A DNA stretch of 64,000 nucleotides, from assembly GCF_000364625.1 (NCBI RefSeq), contig NZ_KB822599.1, forward strand, positions 1 through 64,000. The letters are read 5' to 3'. The position numbers and the translations under genes were made by a program. Each line of letters starts with the position of its first letter. The stretch's first letter is position 1. The stretch is from Pseudomonas thermotolerans DSM 14292 (GTDB lineage: Bacteria; Pseudomonadota; Gammaproteobacteria; Pseudomonadales; Pseudomonadaceae). Shown here piece after piece: positions 50,933-59,280 of this stretch. The notes beneath the pieces were generated by a model. The model was not told where the DNA came from. It saw nothing but the letters and a program-made list of their open reading frames with translations, and made no database searches.

Positions 50933-52102
50933 TCAGACCATGGTCGGGTCGGGTTCCAGCCCCATCAGCTCGCGGCCGAGGATCTGAGCACAGACGTCGT
51001 AGTCGGTGTAGGCGTGGGCACCGGTCATGTGGGAGTCGCGGAACAGGCGCTGCAGCTCGTTGTCATCGAACCAGCTGGTGGCGCCGGCGGCGCTGAACAG
51101 GCGGTCCACCGCCTCGATGCACATCTTCACCGCGTAGGCCTGGTTGGTACGCCAGAAGGCCAGGGTCTCGCGGCTCGGGTACTGCTTGCGCTCGCCGTGT
51201 TCCGCGTGCTCCTGCCAGGTCTTCTCGAGGAAGGCGCGGGCGGCGGCCACCTGGTGGGTGGACTCGGCCAGGCGCATCAGTGCCGGAGTCGCGGTGCCTA
51301 CGCTGGCACCGGTGTAGGCGCGCACGCGGTTGCGGGTTTTCTCCTTGAAGGCCTCCAGCATGCGCTCGGCGATGCCCAGACTGATCGCCGCGAAGCCGCT
51401 GGCGAAGTAGGGCCGGTAGGGGGCGTAGAAGATCTTGCTGTCCGGGTACAGGCCGTATCCGGCGGAACGGCCTTCCATCATGTCCTTGGCCGCCTGGATG
51501 CGGTGCTCGGGGACGAAGGCGTCCTTGATCACCAGGGTCTTGGAGCCGCTGCCGCGCATGCCGATGGCATACCAGTTGTCGCGGATCTCGTAGTCGCGGC
51601 GCGGAATCACCGCGAAGCAGTAGCTCTTCTCGCCCTGCTCGTTGAAACGGTTGAAGCCGACGATCGCCCATTCGGCGTGATCGCAGCCGCTGCTCCAGCC
51701 CATCTCGCCGTTGAAGATGATGCCGCCCTCGACTTCCTGGATGCGGCCGAAAGGCGCGATGCTGCTGCTGGCGGTGGCATCCGGGTTCTCACCCCAGATC
51801 TCGTCCTGCAGCTGCTTGGGAAACATCGCCAACTGGTGACTGTGGGTGCACAGCAGGCTGAAGGCCCAGGCGGTACCGCCGCAGGCGCCGGCCAGGGCGG
51901 CCACGCAGTCGGCGAACTCCGGCAGGGAGATTTCCAAGCCGCCATAGGCCTTGGGCTGGAAGGCACGGTGCATACCGATGCCCTTCAGCAGGGCGATGTT
52001 TTCGTCCGGTACCCGGCGCAGGCGTTCGGCCTCGGGGGCGTTGGCGGCGATGGTGGGCAGGATTTCCCTCAGTGCATCGAGCAGCGGGTTTGGCTTTTTC
52101 AT
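50933..52102 (-). CDS. 4-hydroxyphenylacetate 3-hydroxylase oxygenase (C2 type)
   Basis: 389 aa group D flavin monooxygenase with acyl-CoA dehydrogenase fold. It would hydroxylate 4-hydroxyphenylacetate to homoprotocatechuate using reduced flavin from the adjacent reductase. Visible: [67 protein letters not shown]. It is unrelated to HpaB of E. coli. An AACAAGAA motif lies just before the ribosome binding site (plus 52116-52123). Confidence 0.87.
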   Translation of the reverse strand: MKKPNPLLDALREILPTIAANAPEAERLRRVPDENIALLKGIGMHRAFQPKAYGGLEISLPEFADCVAALAGACGGTAWAFSLLCTHSHQLAMFPKQLQDEIWGENPDATASSSIAPFGRIQEVEGGIIFNGEMGWSSGCDHAEWAIVGFNRFNEQGEKSYCFAVIPRRDYEIRDNWYAIGMRGSGSKTLVIKDAFVPEHRIQAAKDMMEGRSAGYGLYPDSKIFYAPYRPYFASGFAAISLGIAERMLEAFKEKTRNRVRAYTGASVGTATPALMRLAESTHQVAAARAFLEKTWQEHAEHGERKQYPSRETLAFWRTNQAYAVKMCIEAVDRLFSAAGATSWFDDNELQRLFRDSHMTGAHAYTDYDVCAQILGRELMGLEPDPTMV

Positions 52103-52115
52103 TGAACGACCTAGT

Positions 52116-52123
52116 TTCTTGTT
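52116..52123 (-). promoter_or_regulatory. A-rich Hfq/Crc motif before the oxygenase gene
   Basis: Minus strand AACAAGAA, 13 bases before the ATG and directly upstream of CTAGG. Fits AANAANAA. Confidence 0.55.
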
Positions 52124-52212
52124 GGATGATCGATGCCCTCTTTCGCCTCGCCGTCCTCAGGAAGGAAGACGGTTGTAAGCCGAAGCACAGAGGCCATGGG
52201 CTGATTATGAAT

Positions 52213-52258
52213 ATGTTAACGACAATCCTAAATGTACAATCCACGGACAAGATTGTAC
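52213..52258. promoter_or_regulatory. Candidate operators between oxygenase and MFS genes
   Basis: ATGTTAACGACAAT (52213-52226) differs by one base from ATGTTAACGATAAT at 60910 before hpaG1. Next to it is a perfect inverted repeat GTACAATC - 9 bases - GATTGTAC (52234-52258). Both lie in the divergent region 52103-52357, where promoters for both genes must sit. Confidence 0.6.
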
Positions 52259-52357
52259 TTTTCATGGATTTTCCCGCCCCTAAAACATTAATCTATTAAT
52301 TATTCGGGCTTGGCTTTAGGATGGCCGCCGTTCCGAGCAACCATCCCCACTAGCCCC

Positions 52358-53569
52358 ATGAGTACCTGGCCCGACGCCTTGCGCGCCCTGCGCCACCGCA
52401 ATTTCCGCCTGTACTTCCTCGGCCATGCCATTTCCACCCTGGGCACCTGGATCCAGCAGGTGGCCCTGGCCTGGCTGGTCTACCGCCTCACCGGCTCCGC
52501 CGCTCTACTCGGCATCACTACCTGCGTGGCGCTGCTGCCGCAGCTGCTGCTGGGGCCTATCGCCGGCGCCTGGATCGACCGCCACGACAAGCGGCGCCTG
52601 CTGATCGGCGTGGAGGCGCTGCTCGGCGTGCAGGCCCTGCTGCTCGCCCTGCTTACCGCCTGCGAGCTGATCGGCCCGCTGCCGATCGTCGCCATGGCCG
52701 CCCTGCTCGGCGTGCTCAACGCCGTGGACACACCGCTGCGCCAGTCGCTGCTCAGCCAGCTGGTGGACGACCGGCAGGACCTGCCCAACGCCCTGGCCTT
52801 GAACGCCATGCTGTTCACCCTGTCGCGGTTCATCGGTCCGCCGCTGGCCGGGCTGCTCCTCGGGATGGTCAGCGAGGCGCTGTGCTTCGCCCTGAACGGC
52901 CTCTCCTACCTGGGGCTGGTCACAGGCCTGCTGCTGATGCGCCTGCGCGCGGCGCCCCGGGCCAGCGGTTCGCTGCGCAACGTGTTCGGCGAGGGCCTGG
53001 CCTATGCCCTGGGCGAACCGCGGATCCGCGGCCTGATGCTGGGGGTGGTGATGGTCAACCTGAGCGCCTCCAACTACGTGGTGCTGCTGCCGGTGTTCGC
53101 CAAGGACATCTTCGCCGGCGACGCCACCACCCTGGGTTGGCTGTGGGGCGCGGCCGGGCTGGGCTCGCTGCTGTCCACCCTGCTGCTGGCCAACTACCGC
53201 TCGCCCGCCGCCCTGCCCCGTCTGATCCTCGGCTCCGCCACGGCCTGCGGCCTGGCCATGCCGGTCTTCGCCCTGAGCAGCAACCTGCCCCTGTCGCTAC
53301 TGGCCATGACCGTGCTGGGCTTCAGCATCACCGTCAACAACGTGGGCACCAACATCATCCTGCAGAGCTCGGCGCCGGAAACCCTGCGCGGCCGCGTAGT
53401 GGCCATGTACACCTCGTTGCGCTTCGGCTTCGACGCCATCGGCGGGCTGCTCGCCGGGCTGCTCGCCGCCAGCCTGGGCGCGCCGCCGGTGTTGGCGGCC
53501 AGCGGGGCGCTGCTGCTGGTCTATTGCGCCTGGGCGGCTCGCCGCGGCTTCGCCCGCACGGCGGGCTGA
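52358..53569 (+). CDS. MFS transporter (EntS/enterobactin-exporter-like)
   Basis: 403 aa, 12 hydrophobic helices. N-terminus ALRHRNFRLYFLGHAISTLG then TWIQQVALAWLVYRLTGSA is typical of the DHA3/EntS-type MFS group; motif A variant is GAWIDRHDKRRLL. Substrate unknown; divergence from the hydroxylase suggests export of aromatics or intermediates. ATG 52358 has no clear ribosome binding site; a TTG at 52310 is an alternative. Confidence 0.82.
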   Translation: MSTWPDALRALRHRNFRLYFLGHAISTLGTWIQQVALAWLVYRLTGSAALLGITTCVALLPQLLLGPIAGAWIDRHDKRRLLIGVEALLGVQALLLALLTACELIGPLPIVAMAALLGVLNAVDTPLRQSLLSQLVDDRQDLPNALALNAMLFTLSRFIGPPLAGLLLGMVSEALCFALNGLSYLGLVTGLLLMRLRAAPRASGSLRNVFGEGLAYALGEPRIRGLMLGVVMVNLSASNYVVLLPVFAKDIFAGDATTLGWLWGAAGLGSLLSTLLLANYRSPAALPRLILGSATACGLAMPVFALSSNLPLSLLAMTVLGFSITVNNVGTNIILQSSAPETLRGRVVAMYTSLRFGFDAIGGLLAGLLAASLGAPPVLAASGALLLVYCAWAARRGFARTAG

Positions 53570-53585
53570 TGAAAGCCGCCTGCTC

Positions 53586-54767
53586 TCAGGCCGGCCGCCT
53601 GGTCAGGCCCAGGACCAGGCGGCAGCCCAGGCCGACGCCGGCCATCACCAAGCACATGGGCAGCGGGCTGCCGTCGTAGAGGGTGCCCACCAGGGCGCTG
53701 CACAGGGTGCCCAGGCCGAACTGGCAGGCCACCGCCAGCCCGGCCGCGGCGCCGGCTTGCCGGGGATAGGCGGCGAGCAGGCAGGCTAGGCAGTTGGCGC
53801 CGAGCATCCCGGTGACCCCGACGAAGCCCACCACCGCCGCCACTATCAGGGGCAGACCGCCCCAGCCAGTCACCCCGGCCAGCAGCAGGAGCAGCCCGGA
53901 CAGCGCCGCCAGGCTGGAGCCCCAGACCAGCAGGCGCGGCGCGCCGAGGCGGCCGACCAGCCGCGAGTTGAGCAGGGTGATGAGCATGATCCCGCTGATA
54001 TTGAGGGCGAACAGCAGGCCGTAGCCCAGGGAGCTGACCCCGAAATACTCGATGTAGACGAAAGGCGAGGCGGTGATGAAGGCAAACATCCCGGCGAAGC
54101 CCAGGCCCATGCACAGGATATAGCCCAGGGCCAGGGGCTGCCGGGCCATCATCCCGTAAGCCAGGAAGGCCTGCTTGAGAGAGGCACCGCGGGCGCTGGC
54201 CGGGAGGGTCTCGGGGATCTTCCAGGCCACCAGCAGCAGGCAGAGCCCGGCGAAGCCCAGCAGCAGTACGAACTGCGCGCGCCAGCCGGCGAACTGCATC
54301 AGGTAGCCACCGAGCAGCGGCGCCACCAGAGCGGCGAACATGGTCACCAGGTGCATCAGCGAGAGCACCCGGGCGGCATCGTTGAGCGGGAAGAGGTCAC
54401 GGACGATGGTCCGCGCCAGCACCGAGGCGGCCGCCCCGCCCAGGGCCTGGAGCAGGCGCCAGAGCAGCAGTTGGGCGGCGCTGTCGGCCAACGCGCAGCC
54501 CAGGCTGGCGAGGATGTACAGGGCGATGCCGCCGAGCAGCAGGCGGCGCCGGCCGAAGCGGTCCGAGAGGGGGCCATAGAAGAGCATGCCCAGGCACAGC
54601 CCGGACAGGAACACGCCGATGGTCATCTGCACCTGGGGCTCGCTGGCGCCCAGCTCGCGGGCGATCAGCGGCAGGCTCGGCAGGTACATGTCGATGGACA
54701 GCGGCCCGAAGGCCACCAGGGCGGCAAGCAGCAGGATCAGTCGCTGGGGACGTTCGACGACGGACAT
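53586..54767 (-). CDS. Bcr/CflA-family MFS drug transporter
   Basis: 393 aa, 12 helices. Typical Bcr/CflA features: AFGPLSIDMYLPSLPLIARE (N-terminus) and PLSDRFGRRRLLL (motif A), plus QALGGAAASVLARTIVRDLF (motif C). It may export aromatic or toxic compounds. It is convergent with the other MFS gene and upstream of the TRAP genes' 3' end; its start is 57 bases before dctM's stop. Confidence 0.87.
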   Translation of the reverse strand: MSVVERPQRLILLLAALVAFGPLSIDMYLPSLPLIARELGASEPQVQMTIGVFLSGLCLGMLFYGPLSDRFGRRRLLLGGIALYILASLGCALADSAAQLLLWRLLQALGGAAASVLARTIVRDLFPLNDAARVLSLMHLVTMFAALVAPLLGGYLMQFAGWRAQFVLLLGFAGLCLLLVAWKIPETLPASARGASLKQAFLAYGMMARQPLALGYILCMGLGFAGMFAFITASPFVYIEYFGVSSLGYGLLFALNISGIMLITLLNSRLVGRLGAPRLLVWGSSLAALSGLLLLLAGVTGWGGLPLIVAAVVGFVGVTGMLGANCLACLLAAYPRQAGAAAGLAVACQFGLGTLCSALVGTLYDGSPLPMCLVMAGVGLGCRLVLGLTRRPA

Positions 54768-54824
54768 GAAAGCGATACCCCTAAAGGCAGTGAGCCGTCG
54801 GGAAGACGGCTCACCGGGCGTGGA

Positions 54825-56147
54825 TCAGAAGGACAGCAGCCACAGGGTCAGTGGCGGGAAGGCTACCAGTAGCGCGATGCGCAGCAGGTCCGAGCAGAGG
54901 AAGGGGACTATCCCCCGCGCGGTCTCGCCATAGGGCACGTCGCCAGCGGCACGCTGGACGATGAACAGGTTCATCCCCAGGGGCGGATGGATCAGGCCGA
55001 TCTCCACCACCATCAGGGCGAGGATGCCGAACCAGATGGACTTGTCGGTGGCGCTCAGGCCGAAGTAGTCCAGGCCCATGATCATCGGATAGAAGATCGG
55101 GATGGTCAGCAGGATCATCGCCAGGGAATCCATCACGCAGCCGAGCAGCAGGTACAGGCCGAGGATCAGGATCAGCACTAGCATCGGCGACAGACCGCTG
55201 TTGATCACCCAGTCGGCCAGCTCGCCGGGCATCTGGGTCAGGGCCAGGCCGGAGTTGAGCAGGTCGGCGCCGATCAGCACCAGGAAGATCATCGCCGAGG
55301 TTTCCGCGGTGCCCAGCAGGCAGGTGCGGATCCCCTGCCAGCGCAGGCCGCCCTGGGCCACGGCGAGGAGGCCGCAGGCCGCCGCGCCGATGGAGGCCGC
55401 CTCGGTGGGGTTGGCCCAGCCGCCGTAGATACCGACGATCACCACCAGGAACACGCCGATCATCGGCGATACCCCGAGCAGCGCCTTGCCACGCTCGGCC
55501 AGGCTGGCCTTGGGCGACACCGTGGCCTGGCTCTCGTCGCGGGCGACCATGATGCGCAGCACCAGCATGTAGCCGACGATGGCGATCACCCCGGGCATGA
55601 CCGCAGCGATGAACAGCTTGGCGATGGACTCCTGGGTCAGCACCGCATAGATGATCAGCGGTACCGACGGCGGGATCAGGATGCCCAGGGTGCCGCCAGC
55701 CGCCACCGTGGCGGTGGCCAGCCGCCCGGAATAGTTGTGCCGGCGCAGTTCCGGCAGGGCCACGTGGCTCATGGTCGCCGCGGTGGCCAGGGAGGAGCCG
55801 CAGATCGCCCCGAAGCCGGCGCAGGCGCCGATCGCGGAGAGGCCCATGCCGCCCTTCCAGTGGCCGATGAAGGCCGAGGCGCAGCGGAAGATGGCCCGCG
55901 ACAGGCCGCCGTGGGTGGCGAACTGGCCCATCAGCACGAACAGCGGAATCACCGCCAGGTCGTAGTTGGAGAACCGCGAATAGACCAGATCGTTGAGGGT
56001 GAACAGCAGACTCGACAGATCACCGTCGTTGGCTGCCCAGAAACAGGCCGCGCCGCCCACCAGCATGGTGATACCGACGTGCACGCGGAGAATCAGCAGG
56101 GCCATGGTCAGACCCAGCGCGATCGAGCCCAGGGCCAGACCACTCAT
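54825..56147 (-). CDS. TRAP transporter large permease (DctM family)
   Basis: 440 aa, about 12 helices. DctM hallmarks: GASGAICGSS-like segment seen as GFGAICGSSLATAATMSHVALPE, TLGILIPPSVPLIIYAVLT, and GLIHPPLGMNLF. It forms the sodium-driven channel with the small permease. It overlaps the dctQ-type gene by 4 bases. Confidence 0.93.
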   Translation of the reverse strand: MSGLALGSIALGLTMALLILRVHVGITMLVGGAACFWAANDGDLSSLLFTLNDLVYSRFSNYDLAVIPLFVLMGQFATHGGLSRAIFRCASAFIGHWKGGMGLSAIGACAGFGAICGSSLATAATMSHVALPELRRHNYSGRLATATVAAGGTLGILIPPSVPLIIYAVLTQESIAKLFIAAVMPGVIAIVGYMLVLRIMVARDESQATVSPKASLAERGKALLGVSPMIGVFLVVIVGIYGGWANPTEAASIGAAACGLLAVAQGGLRWQGIRTCLLGTAETSAMIFLVLIGADLLNSGLALTQMPGELADWVINSGLSPMLVLILILGLYLLLGCVMDSLAMILLTIPIFYPMIMGLDYFGLSATDKSIWFGILALMVVEIGLIHPPLGMNLFIVQRAAGDVPYGETARGIVPFLCSDLLRIALLVAFPPLTLWLLSF

Positions 56148-56677
56148 GCTTCACCTCCCTGGAAACGGAATGCATCGTAGGCGCGCACCAGGCCGCAGAT
56201 CCCCAGCAGCAGCAGACTGGGCACGATCAGCAGCAGCGGAACCCACAGCGGGAACGACAGCAGGGTGGTGACGTCGCCGTACTCGCGGCTGTCGTGCATC
56301 TGCAGCCAGGTGCGCCAGGCCAGCACCCAGGCCGCCAGGGCGCACAGCAGATGCCCCAGGCCATCCAGCGACCGGCGGGCTCGCACCGGCAGCCAGGCGG
56401 TCAACACGTCCACCTTGATGTGCATGCCGCGCAACTCGCAGAGCGGCAGGAAGGCGGCCACGGCCACCGCCGCGCCCACCTCCATCAGTTCCATGTCGCC
56501 ACGGATCGGCGTGGAAAACAGCTTGCGCCCCACCAGGGATACCACCGACATGCCAATCAGAGCGATGACCACCAGGCCGCCGGCCAGCGCGAAGCTCTGC
56601 ACCACTTGGTGCAGAGCGCGGCGCAGGATGCCGTGGTCGGTTCCGGCGACGAGGCCGAAATCCAGGGACTCCTTCAT
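56144..56677 (-). CDS. TRAP transporter small permease (DctQ family)
   Basis: 177 aa, four hydrophobic helices. Conserved pattern VVSLVGRKLFSTPIRGDMELMEVG and CELRGMHIKVDVLTAWLP. It partners the large permease. It starts 6 bases after the binding-protein stop and overlaps the large permease start (ATGA). Confidence 0.92.
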   Translation of the reverse strand: MKESLDFGLVAGTDHGILRRALHQVVQSFALAGGLVVIALIGMSVVSLVGRKLFSTPIRGDMELMEVGAAVAVAAFLPLCELRGMHIKVDVLTAWLPVRARRSLDGLGHLLCALAAWVLAWRTWLQMHDSREYGDVTTLLSFPLWVPLLLIVPSLLLLGICGLVRAYDAFRFQGGEA

Positions 56678-56683
56678 GATCGA

Positions 56684-57715
56684 TTAGAGCTCCGTGCCGG
56701 CCAGGGCGCGCACGCCGTCGATCAGAGCCTGGCCATCAAGCCCCTTCTGATTGGCCTCCTTGATCCACTGCTCCACCACGCCGGCAGTGGCCGCGCGCAT
56801 CCGTGCGTACTCGGCTGCCTCGATCGGCACCAGGCCGCCTTCCGGAGTGGCCTTGCTGGCACTGTCCATGACCTTGTCCCAGGACGCCGCGAAGCGTTCC
56901 GAAAGCGCCTTGCCGCTGTTGCGCTCGATGATTTCCTGGAGATCCTTGGGCAGACTGTCGAACTTGCGCTGGTTCATCAGCATGGCCAGCACGGTGTAGC
57001 CGAAGGCCGGCTGCCCGGCAGGCGGAACGCTGTGGTAGCGGGTGACTTCGTCCAGCTTGGTACCTGGCACCACTTCCCAGGTGGCCAGCGCGCCATCCAC
57101 CACGCCCTTGGAGATCGCCTCGGTCATCTGCGCCGGCGGCATGCTCACCGGGGTGGCGCCCAGGCTCTCGATGATGCTCGCCGCGGCGCGGCTTGAGGCG
57201 CGCAGCTTGAGACCCTTCAGATCCTCCAGGGTGCGCACCGGGGTACCGCGGGTGTGCGGGACCATGCCACCGTCGCCGTGCACCACCAGCACCTTGTAGC
57301 CCTTGAAGTCGTCATGGGCGTAACGCTCGTAGTAGTCCCAGACGATGGCGTTGCCGGCCGCGCCGCCGTAGGGCAGGACGAAGGGCAGCTCCAGGGCCTC
57401 GACGCGCGGGAACTTGCCGGGGGAATAGGACGGCCCAGTCCAGACGATGTCGGCCACTCCGTTGCGCACCATGTCGGCCAGCTTGGCCGGGGTGCCGCCC
57501 AGCTGCATCGAGGGATAGAGCTGGCACTTGAGACGGTCGCCCGATTCCTGGCGAAGCTGCTCGCACCAAGGCTCGATGACGTTGACCTGGGCGTTGGACG
57601 TGGAAGGCAAGAAGTGCGCGACCTTGAGGGTAACGGTTTCGGCATGCGCCGCCGCCGACTGGAGCACCGCGCCGGCCAGGGCCAGGCACAGGGCAGGGAT
57701 TCGAAGCGTATTCAT
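56684..57715 (-). CDS. TRAP transporter solute-binding protein (DctP family)
   Basis: 343 aa periplasmic binding protein. Signal peptide (1-25, ending AAAHA), then TVTLKVAHFLPSTSNAQ, and the ligand-gripping region GLKLRASSRAAASIIESLGA where the Arg binds carboxylates. Ligand is probably an aromatic or other organic acid, perhaps 4-hydroxyphenylacetate, judged only from position in the hpa cluster. ATG 57715 gives the proper signal; in-frame ATGs at 57748 and 57751 are less likely. Confidence 0.9.
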   Translation of the reverse strand: MNTLRIPALCLALAGAVLQSAAAHAETVTLKVAHFLPSTSNAQVNVIEPWCEQLRQESGDRLKCQLYPSMQLGGTPAKLADMVRNGVADIVWTGPSYSPGKFPRVEALELPFVLPYGGAAGNAIVWDYYERYAHDDFKGYKVLVVHGDGGMVPHTRGTPVRTLEDLKGLKLRASSRAAASIIESLGATPVSMPPAQMTEAISKGVVDGALATWEVVPGTKLDEVTRYHSVPPAGQPAFGYTVLAMLMNQRKFDSLPKDLQEIIERNSGKALSERFAASWDKVMDSASKATPEGGLVPIEAAEYARMRAATAGVVEQWIKEANQKGLDGQALIDGVRALAGTEL

Positions 57716-57730
57716 GGGAGGGGCTCCGCG

Positions 57731-57738
57731 TTGTTGTT
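57731..57738 (-). promoter_or_regulatory. A-rich Hfq/Crc motif before the TRAP genes
   Basis: Minus strand ACAACAACAA (containing AACAACAA), directly upstream of the GCGGAG ribosome binding site of the binding-protein gene. Fits AANAANAA. Confidence 0.6.
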
Positions 57739-57754
57739 GTAGTTGCATCAAAAT

Positions 57755-57768
57755 ATTAACAAATTAAC
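57755..57768. promoter_or_regulatory. Candidate HpaR operator upstream of TRAP genes
   Basis: ATTAACAAATTAAC, a member of the repeated palindrome RTTAACAWRTTAAY found also at 57930 and 60883. It lies 40 bases upstream of the binding-protein start. Confidence 0.6.
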
Positions 57769-57929
57769 TTTTTCGCAAGCACTGTCAACCGCCACCAAGG
57801 TATGCCTCCTGACAGGCCGTCCAGCACGCCCCAAAAAACTCTTTTAAATACAAAGACTTATCAGACAACAAAAACCACATGCCGAGCCCAAGGCGGGGAG
57901 AGGCCGACCGTCGCTTTCGCCAGGATATT

Positions 57930-57943
57930 GTTAACAAGTTAAT
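57930..57943. promoter_or_regulatory. Candidate HpaR operator upstream of porin gene
   Basis: GTTAACAAGTTAAT, second copy of RTTAACAWRTTAAY, 66 bases before the porin ATG in the 293-base divergent region 57716-58008. Confidence 0.6.
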
Positions 57944-57998
57944 GTTGTGTCTAGATAATTGGCTCCCCCGCGCGGGGAGACCAACCAACACACCAGGA

Positions 57999-58009
57999 AA
58001 CAAGAACAA
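57999..58009 (+). promoter_or_regulatory. A-rich Hfq/Crc motif at the porin start
   Basis: AACAAGAACAA fills the space between the GGA ribosome binding site (57996-57998) and the ATG at 58009. Three to four AAN triplets in phase. Confidence 0.65.
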
Positions 58010-59274
58010 TGACCAAATCCTCACGCACCGCCCTGGCACTCGCCGGACCACTCTGCATCGCCAGCACCTTCAGCAGCTCCGCGCTGGCCGACCTGATTGG
58101 CGACTCCAAGGCCAGCCTCGAGGCCCGCAACATGTACCTGAGCCGGGACTTTCGCCAGCACGGCGCTCCGCAGGCGAAGGCCGAAGAGTGGGCCCAGGGC
58201 TTCACGCTGCGCTTCGAATCCGGCTTCACCGAAGGCACCGTCGGCGTCGGTCTGGACGCCATCGGCCAGGTCGGCCTCAAGCTGGACTCCAGCCGCGACC
58301 GCCGCAACACCGGCCTGCTGCCGTTCGGCGCGGACAGCCTGGAGCCGGAGGACGACTACAGCGAGCTGGGCCTGACCGCCAAGCTGCGCGTCTCGAAGAG
58401 CGTGCTCAAGGTCGGCACCCTGCAACCGCAGCTGCCGGTAGCCGCCTACAACGACGTGCGCCTGCTGTCCTCCACCTATTCCGGCGGCCTGCTGACCTCC
58501 CAGGAAATCGACGGCCTGACCCTGAACCTCGGCCGCCTGGACAAGATCAACCTGCGTGACTCGTCGAGCAACGACGAGATGAACTACGGCGGCGTGGCCA
58601 GCGCCCACCTCGACCTGGCCGGCGGTAGCTACGCGCTCACCCCCAACCTGAGCCTCAGCTACTACTACGCCGAGATGGAGGACATCTACCGCCAGCACTT
58701 CGTCGGCCTGGTGCACAACGCGACCCTCGGCGAAGGCGTGACGCTGAAGACCGACCTGCGCTTCTTCGACACTGGCGAACACGGCGACCAGCGCTTCCGC
58801 AACCCCAATCGGGTCGACGACGGACGGATCGACAACCGCTTCTTCAACGGCATGCTGACCCTCGGCGTGGGTGCCCACAAGTTCGGCCTCGGCTACCAGC
58901 GGCTGTCCGGCGACGGCGACTTCGCCTACCCGGGCCTCGATCCCTATTCGATCAACCTGGTGACCTTCAACGTGTTCACCAAGGCCGAGACCGATGCCTG
59001 GCAGGTCCGCTACGACTACGACTTCGCCAGCCTGGGAATCCCCGGCCTGAGCTTCATGACCCGCTACGTCAGCGCCAAGGACATCAACACCGCCAGCGTG
59101 GAGAACGGTCGTGAGTGGGAACGCGACACCGACCTGGTCTACGTGTTCCAGAGCGGCATGCTGAAGGGCTTCAACGTGCGACTGCGCAACGCCACCTTCC
59201 GCTCCGGCGACGGCCTGACCACCGACGTGGACGAGAACCGCATCATCCTCGGCTACACCCTGCCGCTGTTCTGA
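58009..59274 (+). CDS. OprD-family outer membrane porin
   Basis: 421 aa. Signal peptide (about 1-26, ending SSALA), then the OprD family start GDSKASLEARNMYLSRDFRQ and the final strand NRIILGYTLPLF ending in Phe. OprD/Opd porins admit small carboxylates or basic amino acids; here aromatic acid uptake is likely from context. It is divergent from the TRAP operon and 6 bases from the convergent hpaA stop. Confidence 0.92.
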   Translation: MTKSSRTALALAGPLCIASTFSSSALADLIGDSKASLEARNMYLSRDFRQHGAPQAKAEEWAQGFTLRFESGFTEGTVGVGLDAIGQVGLKLDSSRDRRNTGLLPFGADSLEPEDDYSELGLTAKLRVSKSVLKVGTLQPQLPVAAYNDVRLLSSTYSGGLLTSQEIDGLTLNLGRLDKINLRDSSSNDEMNYGGVASAHLDLAGGSYALTPNLSLSYYYAEMEDIYRQHFVGLVHNATLGEGVTLKTDLRFFDTGEHGDQRFRNPNRVDDGRIDNRFFNGMLTLGVGAHKFGLGYQRLSGDGDFAYPGLDPYSINLVTFNVFTKAETDAWQVRYDYDFASLGIPGLSFMTRYVSAKDINTASVENGREWERDTDLVYVFQSGMLKGFNVRLRNATFRSGDGLTTDVDENRIILGYTLPLF

Positions 59275-59280
59275 TCGGCG

